Shown here: piece by piece, positions 1-8,421 of the stretch
Position numbering within the stretch: position 1 is the stretch's first letter
Layout: every line of letters starts with the position of its first letter
DNA from: Chloroflexi bacterium OHK40
GTDB lineage: Bacteria > Chloroflexota > Chloroflexia > Chloroflexales > Chloroflexaceae
Reading direction: 5' to 3'
Length of the DNA: 64,000 nt
Assembly (NCBI GenBank): GCA_004367505.1
Contig: SFCB01000290.1
Location: 1-64,000 of the forward strand
The notes under the pieces: generated by a model
The model's input: only the letters and a program-made list of their open reading frames with translations
The model's database searches: none
What the model was told of the DNA's origin: nothing
Position numbers and translations under genes: made by a program

Positions 1-90
1 CCATCCCCGCCGGGCGGCCCATCCCCGCCGGGCGGCCCATCCCCGCCGGGCGGCCCATCCCCGCCGGGCGACCCATCCCCGCCGGGCGAC
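1..90. repeat. 18-bp tandem repeat, five copies
   Basis: Five head-to-tail copies of CCATCCCCGCCGGGCGGC fill the first 90 bases. The last two copies end in GAC instead of GGC, and a decayed sixth start follows. The array may continue beyond the window edge. The period is a multiple of three, so the minus-strand sigma-factor reading frame passes through it without a stop, adding a run of repeated six-residue units. Confidence 0.95.
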
Positions 91-981
91 CCATCGCCAC
101 CCACGTAGAGACGCCCCAATGGGGCGTACCGTATTACCGTATACCGCCGCGCGAAAGGGCCCATTCAACTGCCGCCCGACCTCGCTCGCCGGCCGGGGGG
201 TCCCATCGTCCAGCCCGTACCGGAGCGCCAGCACTTGCCGCTCCTGCGGCGACAGGCGCGCGATCGTGGCGCGGATGTAGGCCTGCGCCAGCGTCCCGAT
301 CACCTGATCCTCGACCCTGTTGGCGTGTGGGTCGGCCACCAGATCGCCGAGGGTAATCTCATCATCCTCGGAGACTGGCCCGTCGAGCGAGAGCGGCGGC
401 TGCAGGAGTTGCTGCCACTCCGCGATTTCATGCTCCGGCAGCGCCAGCCGCTCGACAAGGTCGCGCTCAGTTGGCTCGCGGCCAAGCTGCTGCGCGAGTT
501 CGGCATACATCCGGCGCAGGTGCGCCAGCGTGCTACGGACGGTTGCTGGGAGCCGCAGGGGGTGGCTCTCGTCGGCCAGCGCCATCAGGATCGCGTGGCG
601 GATCCACCACGTGGCATAGGTGGCCAATCGCACCCCGCGCTCCGGCTCGAAGCGCTCGATCGCTTGCAGGAGCCCGATATTCCCCTCCTGAATGAGATCG
701 AGCAGCAGAACGCCGCGTTTTGCGTATAGGCGCGCGAGCTCAATGACGAGCCACAGATGGGCCGCGATCAGGCGCTCGCGCGCCGCCTCGGCAGCGGCGA
801 TCTGCTCCTGGAGCGCGGCATAGGCGGCAGAGGTACGCTCCCGATGCCGGAGTTGCTCGCGGGCCGCTCGGCCAGCCGCAAGCTGGGCAACGAGCTGGCG
901 CTCTTCCTCGGCGCTCATCCTCGCCGGCGCTGCGAGTGCGCGCAGGTAATCGCTCAGCGGATCGCGGTCGTGTGGTGCCAT
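1..981 (-). CDS. RpoD/SigA-like sigma-70 factor, C-terminus replaced by repeat-encoded residues; 3' end outside window
   Basis: Primary-type RNA polymerase sigma factor. The start at 981 gives MAPHDRDPLSDYLRAL, a region 1.2 start. Region 2 follows at about residues 70-135, with LLDLIQEGNIGLLQAIERF (2.2 core) and ATYATWWIRHAI (2.3/2.4, promoter melting and -10 recognition). Region 3 begins at RLPATVRSTL, and region 4.1 holds SPQERQVLALRYGLDDG. The family then normally continues with a helix-turn-helix ending in RERVRQIEA for -35 recognition. Here similarity stops near position 165 (about residue 272) and the frame runs on through a hairpin repeat and the 18-bp array to the window edge with no stop. 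The product either lacks -35 recognition or is a decaying gene. The start is chosen by family alignment; no strong Shine-Dalgarno (SD) sequence is visible. Confidence 0.8.
   Translation of the reverse strand, partial: MAPHDRDPLSDYLRALAAPARMSAEEERQLVAQLAAGRAAREQLRHRERTSAAYAALQEQIAAAEAARERLIAAHLWLVIELARLYAKRGVLLLDLIQEGNIGLLQAIERFEPERGVRLATYATWWIRHAILMALADESHPLRLPATVRSTLAHLRRMYAELAQQLGREPTERDLVERLALPEHEIAEWQQLLQPPLSLDGPVSEDDEITLGDLVADPHANRVEDQVIGTLAQAYIRATIARLSPQERQVLALRYGLDDGTPRPASEVGRQLNGPFRAAVYGNTVRPIGASLRGWRWVARRGWVARRGWAARRGWAARRGWAARRGW
105..129. repeat. GTAGAGACGC-type hairpin repeat
   Basis: GTAGAGACGCCCC is followed by AAT and GGGGCGTAC. The stem is ACGCCCC/GGGGCGT. The GTAGAGACGC arm is the same word that forms the inverted and tandem repeat at 63528-63598, so both ends of the window carry one repeat family. 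It lies inside the open frame of the sigma-factor gene. Confidence 0.75.
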
Positions 982-1077
982 ACGGTCGCCTGGATCACTT
1001 TGCCCGGAGGAGCGCAACGGGTTGAGCGGGCCGGGTGGCCCATCCGTTTCGTTGGAGCCGCGCCAGCGAATCAGTGC

Positions 1078-1110
1078 TGAGGCGACGGTGGCATGGCCAC
1101 CATCGCCTCA
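1078..1110 (-). terminator. Strong hairpin downstream of hsp20
   Basis: A 15-bp stem with one G-T wobble position (TGAGGCGACGGTGGC against GCCACCATCGCCTCA) and a 3-nt ATG loop lies between the hsp20 stop at 1183 and the sigma-factor start at 981. There is no T-run, so it may terminate weakly or stabilise the mRNA end rather than act as a classical intrinsic terminator. Confidence 0.5.
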
Positions 1111-1182
1111 ACGTGCAGCCCATCCGGCGCCTGTAAAGGAACGCGCCCTCGGACGACTCACCCACGCGCCGTCAGCCTGGCC

Positions 1183-1617
1183 TTAGCCAGCCTTGACAGC
1201 AATCCGCCTGGGACGAGCGGCCTCGACCTTGGGGGCGCGGATGGTCAGGATGCCGTCGGCCAGCCTGGCCTGGACCTTGTCCGCATGGACCGGGGAGGGG
1301 AAGCACACACTGCGGGTGAACTCGCCGAAGCGCCGCTCCTGGAGATGGTAGCGCGCCCCCTCTGGCTGCTCCGCCTCCGTGCGAGCGTGGATGGTCAACT
1401 CGTTCTCCCGCATCGTGATCTCAAAGCTGTCGGCTTTGAGCCCTGGCACGGCCAGCTTGACCACGAACTCCTGATCGGTCTCATACAGGTCCATCGCGGG
1501 CTGGCCGGCGAACGGCGCGCGACCGGGCCACACGAAGCTCTCCGCCAGCAGCTGGCTCATCGCATCGCGCAGGCTGGTCATCTCCTGAAACGGATCCCAA
1601 CGCACGAGATCTGTCAT
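1183..1617 (-). CDS. Small heat shock protein, Hsp20 family
   Basis: ATP-independent holdase chaperone of 144 residues, normal for the family. The start at 1617 (MTDLVRWDPFQEM) is preceded by GGAGG 8 nt upstream; a longer frame to 1677 has no such signal and adds a basic tail unlike the family. The N-terminal WDPF motif is followed by the alpha-crystallin domain, about residues 40-140, with LAVPGLKADSFEI, the RRFGEFTRSVCFP strand and the A-x-x-x-x-G-I-L motif (ARLADGILTIRAPK). It is the last chaperone gene of the minus-strand series kinase, regulator, receiver, thioredoxin, hsp20. A second Hsp20 lies at 15731-16144. Confidence 0.95.
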   Translation of the reverse strand: MTDLVRWDPFQEMTSLRDAMSQLLAESFVWPGRAPFAGQPAMDLYETDQEFVVKLAVPGLKADSFEITMRENELTIHARTEAEQPEGARYHLQERRFGEFTRSVCFPSPVHADKVQARLADGILTIRAPKVEAARPRRIAVKAG

Positions 1618-1777
1618 GGCGACACCTCCATCTGTGCTTGTGCGACGCCTTTTTGCGGCGTTTTGAGTTGCCGTCACGGCGGCGCATCTTCACGCCGCCC
1701 CGGGTGTGACGGTCAATGCCTCATGATCGTACACCGACGCTTGTGGCGGCGCATCCGGCAACTGGCGAAGCACCCCC

Positions 1778-1816
1778 ATAGCCACGTGGCCAGGGCGCCA
1801 ATGGCCACGTAGCCAT
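1778..1816. promoter_or_regulatory. Imperfect inverted repeat between thioredoxin and hsp20 genes
   Basis: ATAGCCACGTGGCC and GGCCACGTAGCCAT are 14-bp arms with two mismatches, separated by 11 bp, in the 281-bp gap between the thioredoxin stop and the hsp20 start. It could be a terminator for the thioredoxin gene or an operator for hsp20. No CIRCE element or clear sigma-70 promoter was seen in this gap. Confidence 0.4.
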
Positions 1817-1898
1817 GGACCGGCTGCATGGATTCGCGACCGGGTCGGGAGGGCAGCGTGGCGCCCTTGCTGGCGCCACCTCGGCACCACGCCCCCTG

Positions 1899-2687
1899 CT
1901 ACGCCGCCACGTGCTTCGCCAGCGCCTGCCGCAGCACCGGCGCGGGCTGGGCGCCGAAGAGCCGCTCGATCACCTGCCCGCGCCTGAACACAAAGAGCGC
2001 CGGGATGCTGCTGATCCCGAACCGCTGCGCGGTGCGCGGGTTCTCATCCACGTTCAGCTTGGCAACCACTGCGCGCCCGGCGAACTCCTGCGCCAGCCGA
2101 TCGACGGTTGGCGCGACCATGCGGCACGGCCCGCACCACGGCGCCCAGAAGTCCACCAACACCGGTGTATCGCCACCGACGATCTGGTCGAAGGTCGCGT
2201 CTGTCAGCACGATCGGCGTCGTGCTGGTGGTCTCCCGGGGGCGGGCCGCCCGCTCCGCCGGACGCTGAGGCGGAGATTGAGGCGGGGGCTGAGGCGCGGG
2301 CGGGGGGGAGCTCTCCAGCGGGACACTCGGGCCCTGGGGCAGCGCCGGGCGCGCCCCACCCGAAACGAGATAGTCCAGCCAGGCCCGCAGCGCCCCTTCC
2401 GGCGCGGCGCCGACGGCCTGCGCAACAACTGCCCGGTCTTTCGCAAACACCAGCGCTGGCAGGCGGGTGACACCGTAGCGCCGCAGTAGCACGGGGTTAT
2501 CCTGCGCGTCGATCCTGGCGATCAGCGCCTTGCCCGCATAGGCCGCCGCCAGCCGCTCCAGCGTGGGGGTGAGCTGCTCGCAGGGCGGGCAGGCTTTGCG
2601 CCAGAAGACCAGCAGCACCGGAAGCCCGGCCTGCAACACGCGCTCGATGCTCTGCTCGTTGGTGTGGATGGGCGTATCAAATACCAT
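1899..2687 (-). CDS. Tandem two-domain thioredoxin
   Basis: A thiol-disulfide oxidoreductase of 262 residues made of two thioredoxin folds joined by a proline-rich linker (about residues 112-155). Domain 1 has the unusual active site KACPPCEQ. Domain 2 has the canonical WAPWCGPCRM site and the cis-proline loop SSIPALFVF. No signal peptide is visible, so it is probably cytoplasmic. The start at 2687 has GAGAGGAG just upstream. CPPC in domain 1 suggests a redox potential different from CGPC, so the domains may relay electrons or act on different clients. It lies 43 bp downstream of a receiver gene and upstream of hsp20, consistent with a stress role. Confidence 0.93.
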   Translation of the reverse strand: MVFDTPIHTNEQSIERVLQAGLPVLLVFWRKACPPCEQLTPTLERLAAAYAGKALIARIDAQDNPVLLRRYGVTRLPALVFAKDRAVVAQAVGAAPEGALRAWLDYLVSGGARPALPQGPSVPLESSPPPAPQPPPQSPPQRPAERAARPRETTSTTPIVLTDATFDQIVGGDTPVLVDFWAPWCGPCRMVAPTVDRLAQEFAGRAVVAKLNVDENPRTAQRFGISSIPALFVFRRGQVIERLFGAQPAPVLRQALAKHVAA

Positions 2688-2730
2688 CTACTCTGCTCCT
2701 CTCGGGCCGTGAACCTATCGATCGTGAGCG

Positions 2731-3120
2731 TTATGCCGATGTCTCGATGCGGGCAATCAGCTCCCGGATCAGCGCGATGAGCCTGTCCGGCGGCTCACTC
2801 TTCAGGGCGAACCCATCGGCCCCGATGCGCCGCGCGCCGAGGCCATCTTCCGCCCGCTCGCTGAGCACAAGCACCTTCACCTCCGGCCACATGTGGCGGA
2901 TGACCCGCAGCAGCGGAGCTGGCCGCATACCGGGCAACCGCCAGTCGAGGAGCACCAGCGCAAAGGGCTTCTGGCCGGCCCGCACGAGGAAGGTCTCGGC
3001 ATCCGCGACGGTTTCGACATCACACGCGCCAATCTCGACTTCCAGAAGCACGCAGAGCGCGCTGCGCAACGCGGCGTTCGGAACAGCGACCAGGATTGTG
3101 CATACGGACTGCGACGACAT
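2731..3120 (-). CDS. Stand-alone receiver domain with degenerate acidic pocket
   Basis: A single CheY-like receiver of 129 residues with no output domain. The phospho-acceptor strand is present (LVLLDWRLPGM, Asp near residue 59), as are the Ser of VLVLSERA and the Lys of ALKSEPPD. The paired acidic residues that bind Mg2+ at the end of strand 1 (normally DD) are replaced by the VAVPNA segment. Phosphorylation is therefore expected to be weak or absent, and it may work by protein-protein contact. It follows the NarL-type regulator gene by 126 bp on the same strand. The start ATG at 3120 has only a weak SD. Confidence 0.8.
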   Translation of the reverse strand: MSSQSVCTILVAVPNAALRSALCVLLEVEIGACDVETVADAETFLVRAGQKPFALVLLDWRLPGMRPAPLLRVIRHMWPEVKVLVLSERAEDGLGARRIGADGFALKSEPPDRLIALIRELIARIETSA

Positions 3121-3246
3121 AGCACCCGGCTACTTCCGCGTGAAAGCGCCTTGATACTCTCGCACAGTGTACCGGAACCACGCTACACCCGCATCGGCTG
3201 CATCACAGGGAGCACACCCGGCCACATAGGTGGGTGGCCCACCTGG

Positions 3247-3894
3247 TCAGCCGACCAGGCCACGCTGCAGGGCCAGAGCAACCGCCTCGGTGCGGCTGGC
3301 GGCGCTGAGCTTGCCGAGGATACTGCTGACGTGGAACTTGACGGTAGCCTGGCTGATCCCCAGCTGCGCACCGATTTGGGCATTGGTCTGGCCACGCGCC
3401 ATGAGGGTGAGAATCTCACGCTCGCGGGCAGTCAGCTCTTCAGGCTGCTGCTCCGTCTCCGGATCGGTGTGCCGGGTCGTGCGCATGATCGTATCCAGCG
3501 CCTTGGCCGTAAGCGTTGGACGGCCGGCGTGAGCCGCGCGGATGGCCTCGGCGAGCTCGTGCGCCGAGGCATCCTTGAGCAGATAGCCGATCGCGCCGGC
3601 GCTCATAGCCCGCTGCACGAGATCATCCTCAACGAAACTCGTCAGCGCGAGCACGTGGACCTCAGGGTAGCGCCGGCGGATCGCGGCGGTTGCCTCGGCC
3701 CCATCCATCCCCGGCATGACCATATCCATCAGCACGACATCGGGCCGGACAGCCGCGCACAGGTCGAGCGCCTCGGCCCCGTTTTTCGCCTCGCCAACGA
3801 GCTCGAGGTCGTCGAATGCCAGGAGCAGCGTCGCCAGGCCGCGCCGCACAACCAGGTGATCATCGACGACCAGCACACGAATGGGGTGAGTCAT
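3247..3894 (-). CDS. NarL/LiaR-family response regulator
   Basis: A DNA-binding two-component regulator of 215 residues. The receiver spans about residues 4-120 with the acidic pair in VLVVDDH, phospho-acceptor Asp in VVLMDMVMPGMDG, conserved Thr/Ser in LALTSF and Lys in LLKDAS. A LuxR-type helix-turn-helix follows at about residues 150-212 (LTAREREILTLMARGQTNAQ and ATVKFHVSSIL). The start codon overlaps the stop of the kinase gene (ATGA at 3891-3894), so the pair is translationally coupled and forms one system. Targets cannot be read from the sequence; neighbouring chaperone and redox genes are candidates. Confidence 0.95.
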   Translation of the reverse strand: MTHPIRVLVVDDHLVVRRGLATLLLAFDDLELVGEAKNGAEALDLCAAVRPDVVLMDMVMPGMDGAEATAAIRRRYPEVHVLALTSFVEDDLVQRAMSAGAIGYLLKDASAHELAEAIRAAHAGRPTLTAKALDTIMRTTRHTDPETEQQPEELTAREREILTLMARGQTNAQIGAQLGISQATVKFHVSSILGKLSAASRTEAVALALQRGLVG

Positions 3895-6290
3895 ACCGCC
3901 TCGTCTATTGCGGCGCGCGTTGTGGCAGGCCAGGTCACCGTTACTTCAGTTCCGTGCTGATTCGCGCTGCGAATTTCCAGGCGCGCGCCGATCTCCTCCG
4001 CTCGCTCACGCATGATCCGCAGCCCCAGATGCTCCGAGGAGACCTGCTCGGCATCGAACCCGATCCCATTGTCACGGATGGTGAGTGTCAGGCCCCCCGG
4101 GTCGCCACGGAGCGCTAGCGTCGTCGCGTTGGCCTCGGCATGTTTGGCAACATTATTGAGCGCTTCCTGGGCGATGCGGTACAGCGCCGTCTTCACCGCG
4201 AGCGGAGGATCGGGGATGGCCTCGATCGTCACCGCGACTGGCGCCGGCAGACGCACGCTGACCGCCTCGGCCAGTTGGAGGAGCAGTTCGTTCAGGTGCG
4301 CCCGCTCCAGCGCTTCGGGGCGTAGCTCCAGCAGCAGCGTGCGCATTTCGGCCAGCGCGCCGCGCGCGAGCCCGCGTAGCTCCTCCAGGCTCCGCAGCGC
4401 CCGCTCACGATCGCGCTCCCAGAGGCGGGGCAGAACTTCGGCAACGATGCTGATCGTGAACAGGGTCTGCGTGACCGCATCGTGAAGCTCACGCGCAATA
4501 CGCCGTCGCTCATGCTGGGATGCCACGGCGCGGATATGGTCCACCATGCGCTGATGCTCGATCGCCAGATCGATCGCGTGGGCCAGGGACGAGAGCCGCG
4601 TCAGATGATCGGTGGAGAAGGCTCCGGGCTTCAGATGTGCGAGCAGCACGCCGCCGGAGAGCCGGGCGCGGCTGGCGATCGGATAGTAGAGCCACGCGCG
4701 TGGCTGTGGTGCACTTGTCCCCTCTTGTAGGGCGAGTGGGCGCTCCCCCCCGGCCATGCTATCGGCGATCACCAACGGCTCATGGGCGCCGGTGTCCTGT
4801 TCAACCAGCACCGACGCCATGGCAACAAGCTCGCCACTGTGGGATCCCCGCTGGCTCAGCACCACGAGATCGCCTTCAGCTATCGAAAAGATCAGCGCAT
4901 CGGTGAATGGCGCCAGGGTTTCGATCCGGTCCAGCATGACCGTGAGCGCCGCCGCCACATCCGATGCGGAAGCGATCGCCTCCGTCACCGCGAGCAGCGC
5001 AACCAGGTTCGCATTCTCGTGCCGGAGCTGCTCGGCCTGTTTCTCAGCCGTGATATCACGCGCGATCGTGGACACGCCGATCACCGCGCCGCTGAGATCC
5101 CTGATCGGCGATGCGCTCAACTCGACCGTCAGGCGCCGACCGTCCTTTGTGACGCGCTCGGTTTCGAACGGGCCGATCGATTGGCCGCGCTCCGCAGCCC
5201 CGAGCAGCAGCGCCCACTCTTCCGTCATCCGCCCCGGAGGAAAGAGCTCCGGCAGCTTCCGCCCGATAGTCTCGGCGGCGCGGTAGCCGTAGAAGCGCTC
5301 GGCGGCCGGGTTCCAGCTCATAATCGTGCCGTCGAGGTCGCGGCCGATCACGGCCTCGTTGACCGACGCGACGATCGCGGCGAGCAGGGCGCGTTCATGT
5401 TCGGCCCGGGCGCGGGCCATGGCTTCCGCCAGCAGGGCGGCAACTGCCTGGAGGAAGGCGTGATCGTGGGGCGCGAATGTGCGCGGGCGGCGGCTGTACA
5501 CACCAAGAAAGCCGAGCGGGCTGCGCGGATCGCCAATCGGTGCGCTCACGCCGCTGACGACGCCGTGGCGACGCAGCAGATCCGACGCCAGGATGCGCTG
5601 CTCTATCACCGCGTGCAGCGCGGTGTCGGGCTGCTCCGGAGCCGCCGCATCGTCCGGCACCACGAACCATTCCGCCGCGTTTGCCGCCCAACCGCTACCG
5701 GCCTGCACGCGCAGCCTGTCGCCACCAGGCGACAGCTCCAGAATGGCGCACAGGTCGGCGTCGAGCGTCCGCGCAACTCGCTGCGCCGCCAGGGGCAGGA
5801 AGGCATCGACGGTTGCCGTGGCGACCGCCTGCAGCCCCAGATCGGCGAGCGCAGCCTGCTGCCGCGCCTGGGACTCCCGCACGTGGGCGTCCGCCGTGCG
5901 CGCCGTTGTCTCGCGGCACACGGCGGCCGTCCCGATCCGTGTGCCGGCGGCGTCGCGGAGCGCCTCCAGTGACAGCGCGATCGTCACCAGGCGCCCGGTC
6001 GGGGTGGCGCGGATCACCTCGCCGCTCCAGCTCTCCCACTCGTTCAGTGCCAGCCACAACTCGCCATCCTCGGCGCCACCGAAGCGCCGCATAGTAGCGA
6101 GCAGCGCGTCCAGGCGCGCGCCCAGCGCCTCGTGCGCCGGCCAGCCGAACAACTCCTCTGCGGCACGGTTCCACCCTACGACCCGCGCGCCGCGGTCGGT
6201 GAGGAAAACAGCGTCCTGCACGCGCTGCAGGATGGTGAGCAGGTGCTCAGTCGTGAGGGCAATCGCCTGATCACTGATGCTCAGCAGCAT
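3891..6290 (-). CDS. Sensor histidine kinase, PAS-GAF-PAS-GAF-HisKA_3-HATPase
   Basis: A soluble sensor kinase of 799 residues from the start at 6290, where AGGAG lies 7 nt upstream. The open frame extends to 6905 but has no initiation signal there. Domains in order: PAS (about 15-135), GAF (150-300), PAS (310-430, with GRDLDGTIMSWNPAAERFYG), GAF (435-590), HisKA_3 dimerisation domain with phospho-His in RRIARELHDAVTQTL, and HATPase_c with EALNNVAKHA (N box), DNGIGFD (G1) and LGLRIMRERA. There is no transmembrane segment, so it senses cytoplasmic ligands or redox/light cofactors. The cognate regulator is the overlapping downstream gene. Confidence 0.94.
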   Translation of the reverse strand: MLLSISDQAIALTTEHLLTILQRVQDAVFLTDRGARVVGWNRAAEELFGWPAHEALGARLDALLATMRRFGGAEDGELWLALNEWESWSGEVIRATPTGRLVTIALSLEALRDAAGTRIGTAAVCRETTARTADAHVRESQARQQAALADLGLQAVATATVDAFLPLAAQRVARTLDADLCAILELSPGGDRLRVQAGSGWAANAAEWFVVPDDAAAPEQPDTALHAVIEQRILASDLLRRHGVVSGVSAPIGDPRSPLGFLGVYSRRPRTFAPHDHAFLQAVAALLAEAMARARAEHERALLAAIVASVNEAVIGRDLDGTIMSWNPAAERFYGYRAAETIGRKLPELFPPGRMTEEWALLLGAAERGQSIGPFETERVTKDGRRLTVELSASPIRDLSGAVIGVSTIARDITAEKQAEQLRHENANLVALLAVTEAIASASDVAAALTVMLDRIETLAPFTDALIFSIAEGDLVVLSQRGSHSGELVAMASVLVEQDTGAHEPLVIADSMAGGERPLALQEGTSAPQPRAWLYYPIASRARLSGGVLLAHLKPGAFSTDHLTRLSSLAHAIDLAIEHQRMVDHIRAVASQHERRRIARELHDAVTQTLFTISIVAEVLPRLWERDRERALRSLEELRGLARGALAEMRTLLLELRPEALERAHLNELLLQLAEAVSVRLPAPVAVTIEAIPDPPLAVKTALYRIAQEALNNVAKHAEANATTLALRGDPGGLTLTIRDNGIGFDAEQVSSEHLGLRIMRERAEEIGARLEIRSANQHGTEVTVTWPATTRAAIDEAV

Positions 6291-6738
6291 CAATCTGCTC
6301 CTACTCATGCAGGCGACATGGCGCCGAACACACGGTACAAACGCTGTCTCGTTTGTAGGAGCGCTCGCATCAGCGTTGGAAGCCATCTGTCTACGCAAAG
6401 TATACCACTTCGATGGTCGAGAGCCGCGCCGCCAGGTAGGACCTATCGTGCTGCCAGCCAGCACGCCGTGGGCGTCACCACCACGGCGCGCGCTGGGGGA
6501 AAGCCGCCACCGGCAGCCGCAGGAGCCCGCGCTGGCGGGCTTCGTGGACCGGGAGCCGCGCGCTTCAGTGCCACAGCACGGGGGGCAGGAACATCCATCA
6601 CACCCCGCCGCCACATGTCCAGGGGTCATGGCCGTCCATATGGCCAGCGGGGCGCTCGCCGCCCGCCGGATGTGCGCGCGCTGCGCATACGGTAGGCTGA
6701 AGGCAGGTACGCGCAACAGGAAGCGGGGTGACAGAACG
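6291..6738. other. Intergenic region between divergent kinase and PRC-barrel genes
   Basis: This 448-bp gap must hold the promoters of both divergent transcription units. A TATACT -10-like hexamer is present on the minus strand (6399-6404), but no good -35 lies at 16-18 bp. On the plus strand TTGGAA precedes TATACC with a 19-bp spacer, which is weak. No further gene is supported; the open frames crossing it lack family similarity or SD sites. Confidence 0.4.
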
Positions 6739-8421
6739 TTGGAGCCACGGTTCGAAATCGTGATCGGCGCGCCGGTTGAGTGCAGCGATGGACCGTTCGG
6801 CCATGTGCGCCAGGTGATCGTGAGCCCACGCCAGCGGCGCGTCCTGGCGCCAGTGGTGCGGGCTGGATTCCCGCCGCGCGATGTCGCAGTATCGATCGAA
6901 TACATTGCAGACGCCGACGATCGGCGCGTGAAACTGCGCCTCGATTGCGCTGAGCTTGAGTGCTTGCCGCCAATCGACTCATCCGGCTCTGTCGCGCGAG
7001 CGGAACACTCCCTGAGATATGGTGGGGACGAGGCCCTGGCTACGATTCACGGCGGCCTCGGCGACGAGGCTGCCCGCGCGCGCGTGGCGGCCCATCTGGG
7101 CGCGGCTGCGCGCATCGCCCACCAGGACGACCTGGCTGGCGAAACGCTTCCGCTTCGCCGTGGCCAGCCGGTCTGGGCAACCGACGGGCACGCCGGGCGG
7201 GTCGAGCTCCTGCTGGACCCGGCTACGCAGGTCTGCCATTTCGTGTTCCGCAAGGGCTGGCTGTTCGGCCACGACGTGATCGTGCCGATCGACTGGGTTC
7301 GCCAGATCGATGAGCGCGGCGTCTGGCTGGTCGTCGAGCGGGCAGCGCTCGAACGCCTGCCACCCTACCGGCCCGACAGCGTGATCGCTGCCGAGGTTGA
7401 TCAGGCGCTCTGGGACGACGAGATCATCCGCAGACTCGACTTCGAGACGATCGGGGCCACCGTGCGTGATGGCGTGGTCGTCCTGATCGGCTATGCCGCG
7501 ACTCCGATGAGCAGGGCACTGGCCGAGCATGCCGCGCGGCGCATCGCGGGCGTGCAGGGGGTTATCAACCAGATCGTGACCGACAGAGAGGTCGTGAGCG
7601 CTATGGCGCAGGCCCTGGCCCGCGACCCGCGCACGCACGCGCAACAGATCTTCGTCGCGTCCGACCACAGTGTGGTGACTTTGCGCGGTGAGGTGCCCAG
7701 CGCAACGATCCGTGCGACAGCTGAGGGGTTTGCCATCAGTGTTGGACAGGTGCGCGCGGTTGTCAACATGATCGAAGCGCCGAGTGGTGTGCCAGTTGCC
7801 GAGGAGCAACGGGTGGTGCAGCCTCGCGTCGGCCAGGAAGTGTACGCCACCGATACGCTCGTGGGGCGTGTCGAGCGCGTGATCATCAGCCCGCGCCATC
7901 GCCGGGTGACCGCGCTTGTCGTACACGGGGAGTTCCTGGATGCGGGGCGCGCCGGCCCGACCACGCAGCGTGATGAGCGGCCGAAGCTCGTGCGGCATGT
8001 TGTCATCCCCATCGACGCCGTGCGCCACGTCACTGTCGGCGGGGTATTCCTGAATGTGAGAGGGATCGAGGCTACACACTACCCGGACTTCGACCCCGGC
8101 GATGTTGTCACCCCCGACGCCGGCTGGCAGCCGCCCTACCCCTACACTTACGCCGACGTGCTGCTCGATCGGGGCCGCGCTGCGGCGGCACGGGGCGATC
8201 ATCACATTGTGAACAGCGGCGAGGTGCTGGCCGTCGAGCGCACCCCGGACGGTACGCCGATCTGGCAGCAGATACGCCACGGCACGCCGGTGCTGTTCCG
8301 CGATGGCATCGCCGGGACGATCGACCATCTCTGGCTCGATCCCGCCAGCGGCACTGTACGCCAGATCATTGTGCGTGCGGACGGCCCCCGGACAGAAAGT
8401 GCCTTCATTCCACTCGACTAG
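6739..8421 (+). CDS. PRC-barrel/BON domain array protein 1, last domain cut by in-frame TAG
   Basis: Multi-domain protein of about 560 residues made of PRC-barrel-like units (each with a V-x-A/C-x-D-G start, a VVV/ISPR..RRVT strand and an IPID.V..I...GV close) and BON-like modules. Approximate order: PRC, PRC (RRGQPVWATDGHAGRV), two BON units, PRC (GQEVYATDTLVGRVER), PRC (GTPVLFRDGIAGTIDH). The last unit stops at IPLD followed by TAG (8419-8421), where sister units read IPIDWVRQID or VPLEQVAEL. The frame continues after TAG with the expected VRHIDETGVFVDVG. The start is uncertain: TTG at 6739 sits 8 residues before the first PRC unit, like the sister gene; ATG at 6628 or 6670 are alternatives. 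Function unknown; such proteins are often stress-linked. Confidence 0.75.
   Translation: MEPRFEIVIGAPVECSDGPFGHVRQVIVSPRQRRVLAPVVRAGFPPRDVAVSIEYIADADDRRVKLRLDCAELECLPPIDSSGSVARAEHSLRYGGDEALATIHGGLGDEAARARVAAHLGAAARIAHQDDLAGETLPLRRGQPVWATDGHAGRVELLLDPATQVCHFVFRKGWLFGHDVIVPIDWVRQIDERGVWLVVERAALERLPPYRPDSVIAAEVDQALWDDEIIRRLDFETIGATVRDGVVVLIGYAATPMSRALAEHAARRIAGVQGVINQIVTDREVVSAMAQALARDPRTHAQQIFVASDHSVVTLRGEVPSATIRATAEGFAISVGQVRAVVNMIEAPSGVPVAEEQRVVQPRVGQEVYATDTLVGRVERVIISPRHRRVTALVVHGEFLDAGRAGPTTQRDERPKLVRHVVIPIDAVRHVTVGGVFLNVRGIEATHYPDFDPGDVVTPDAGWQPPYPYTYADVLLDRGRAAAARGDHHIVNSGEVLAVERTPDGTPIWQQIRHGTPVLFRDGIAGTIDHLWLDPASGTVRQIIVRADGPRTESAFIPLD

Noticed and set aside
4782-5972. 396-codon open frame antisense to the sensor kinase
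   Set aside because: It mirrors the kinase coding strand, has no SD or family similarity, and long antisense frames are common in DNA with this GC content. The same reasoning removes the frames at 2893-3960, 6979-8568, 13935-15296, 16741-18480, 41751-43289 and 57345-58811.
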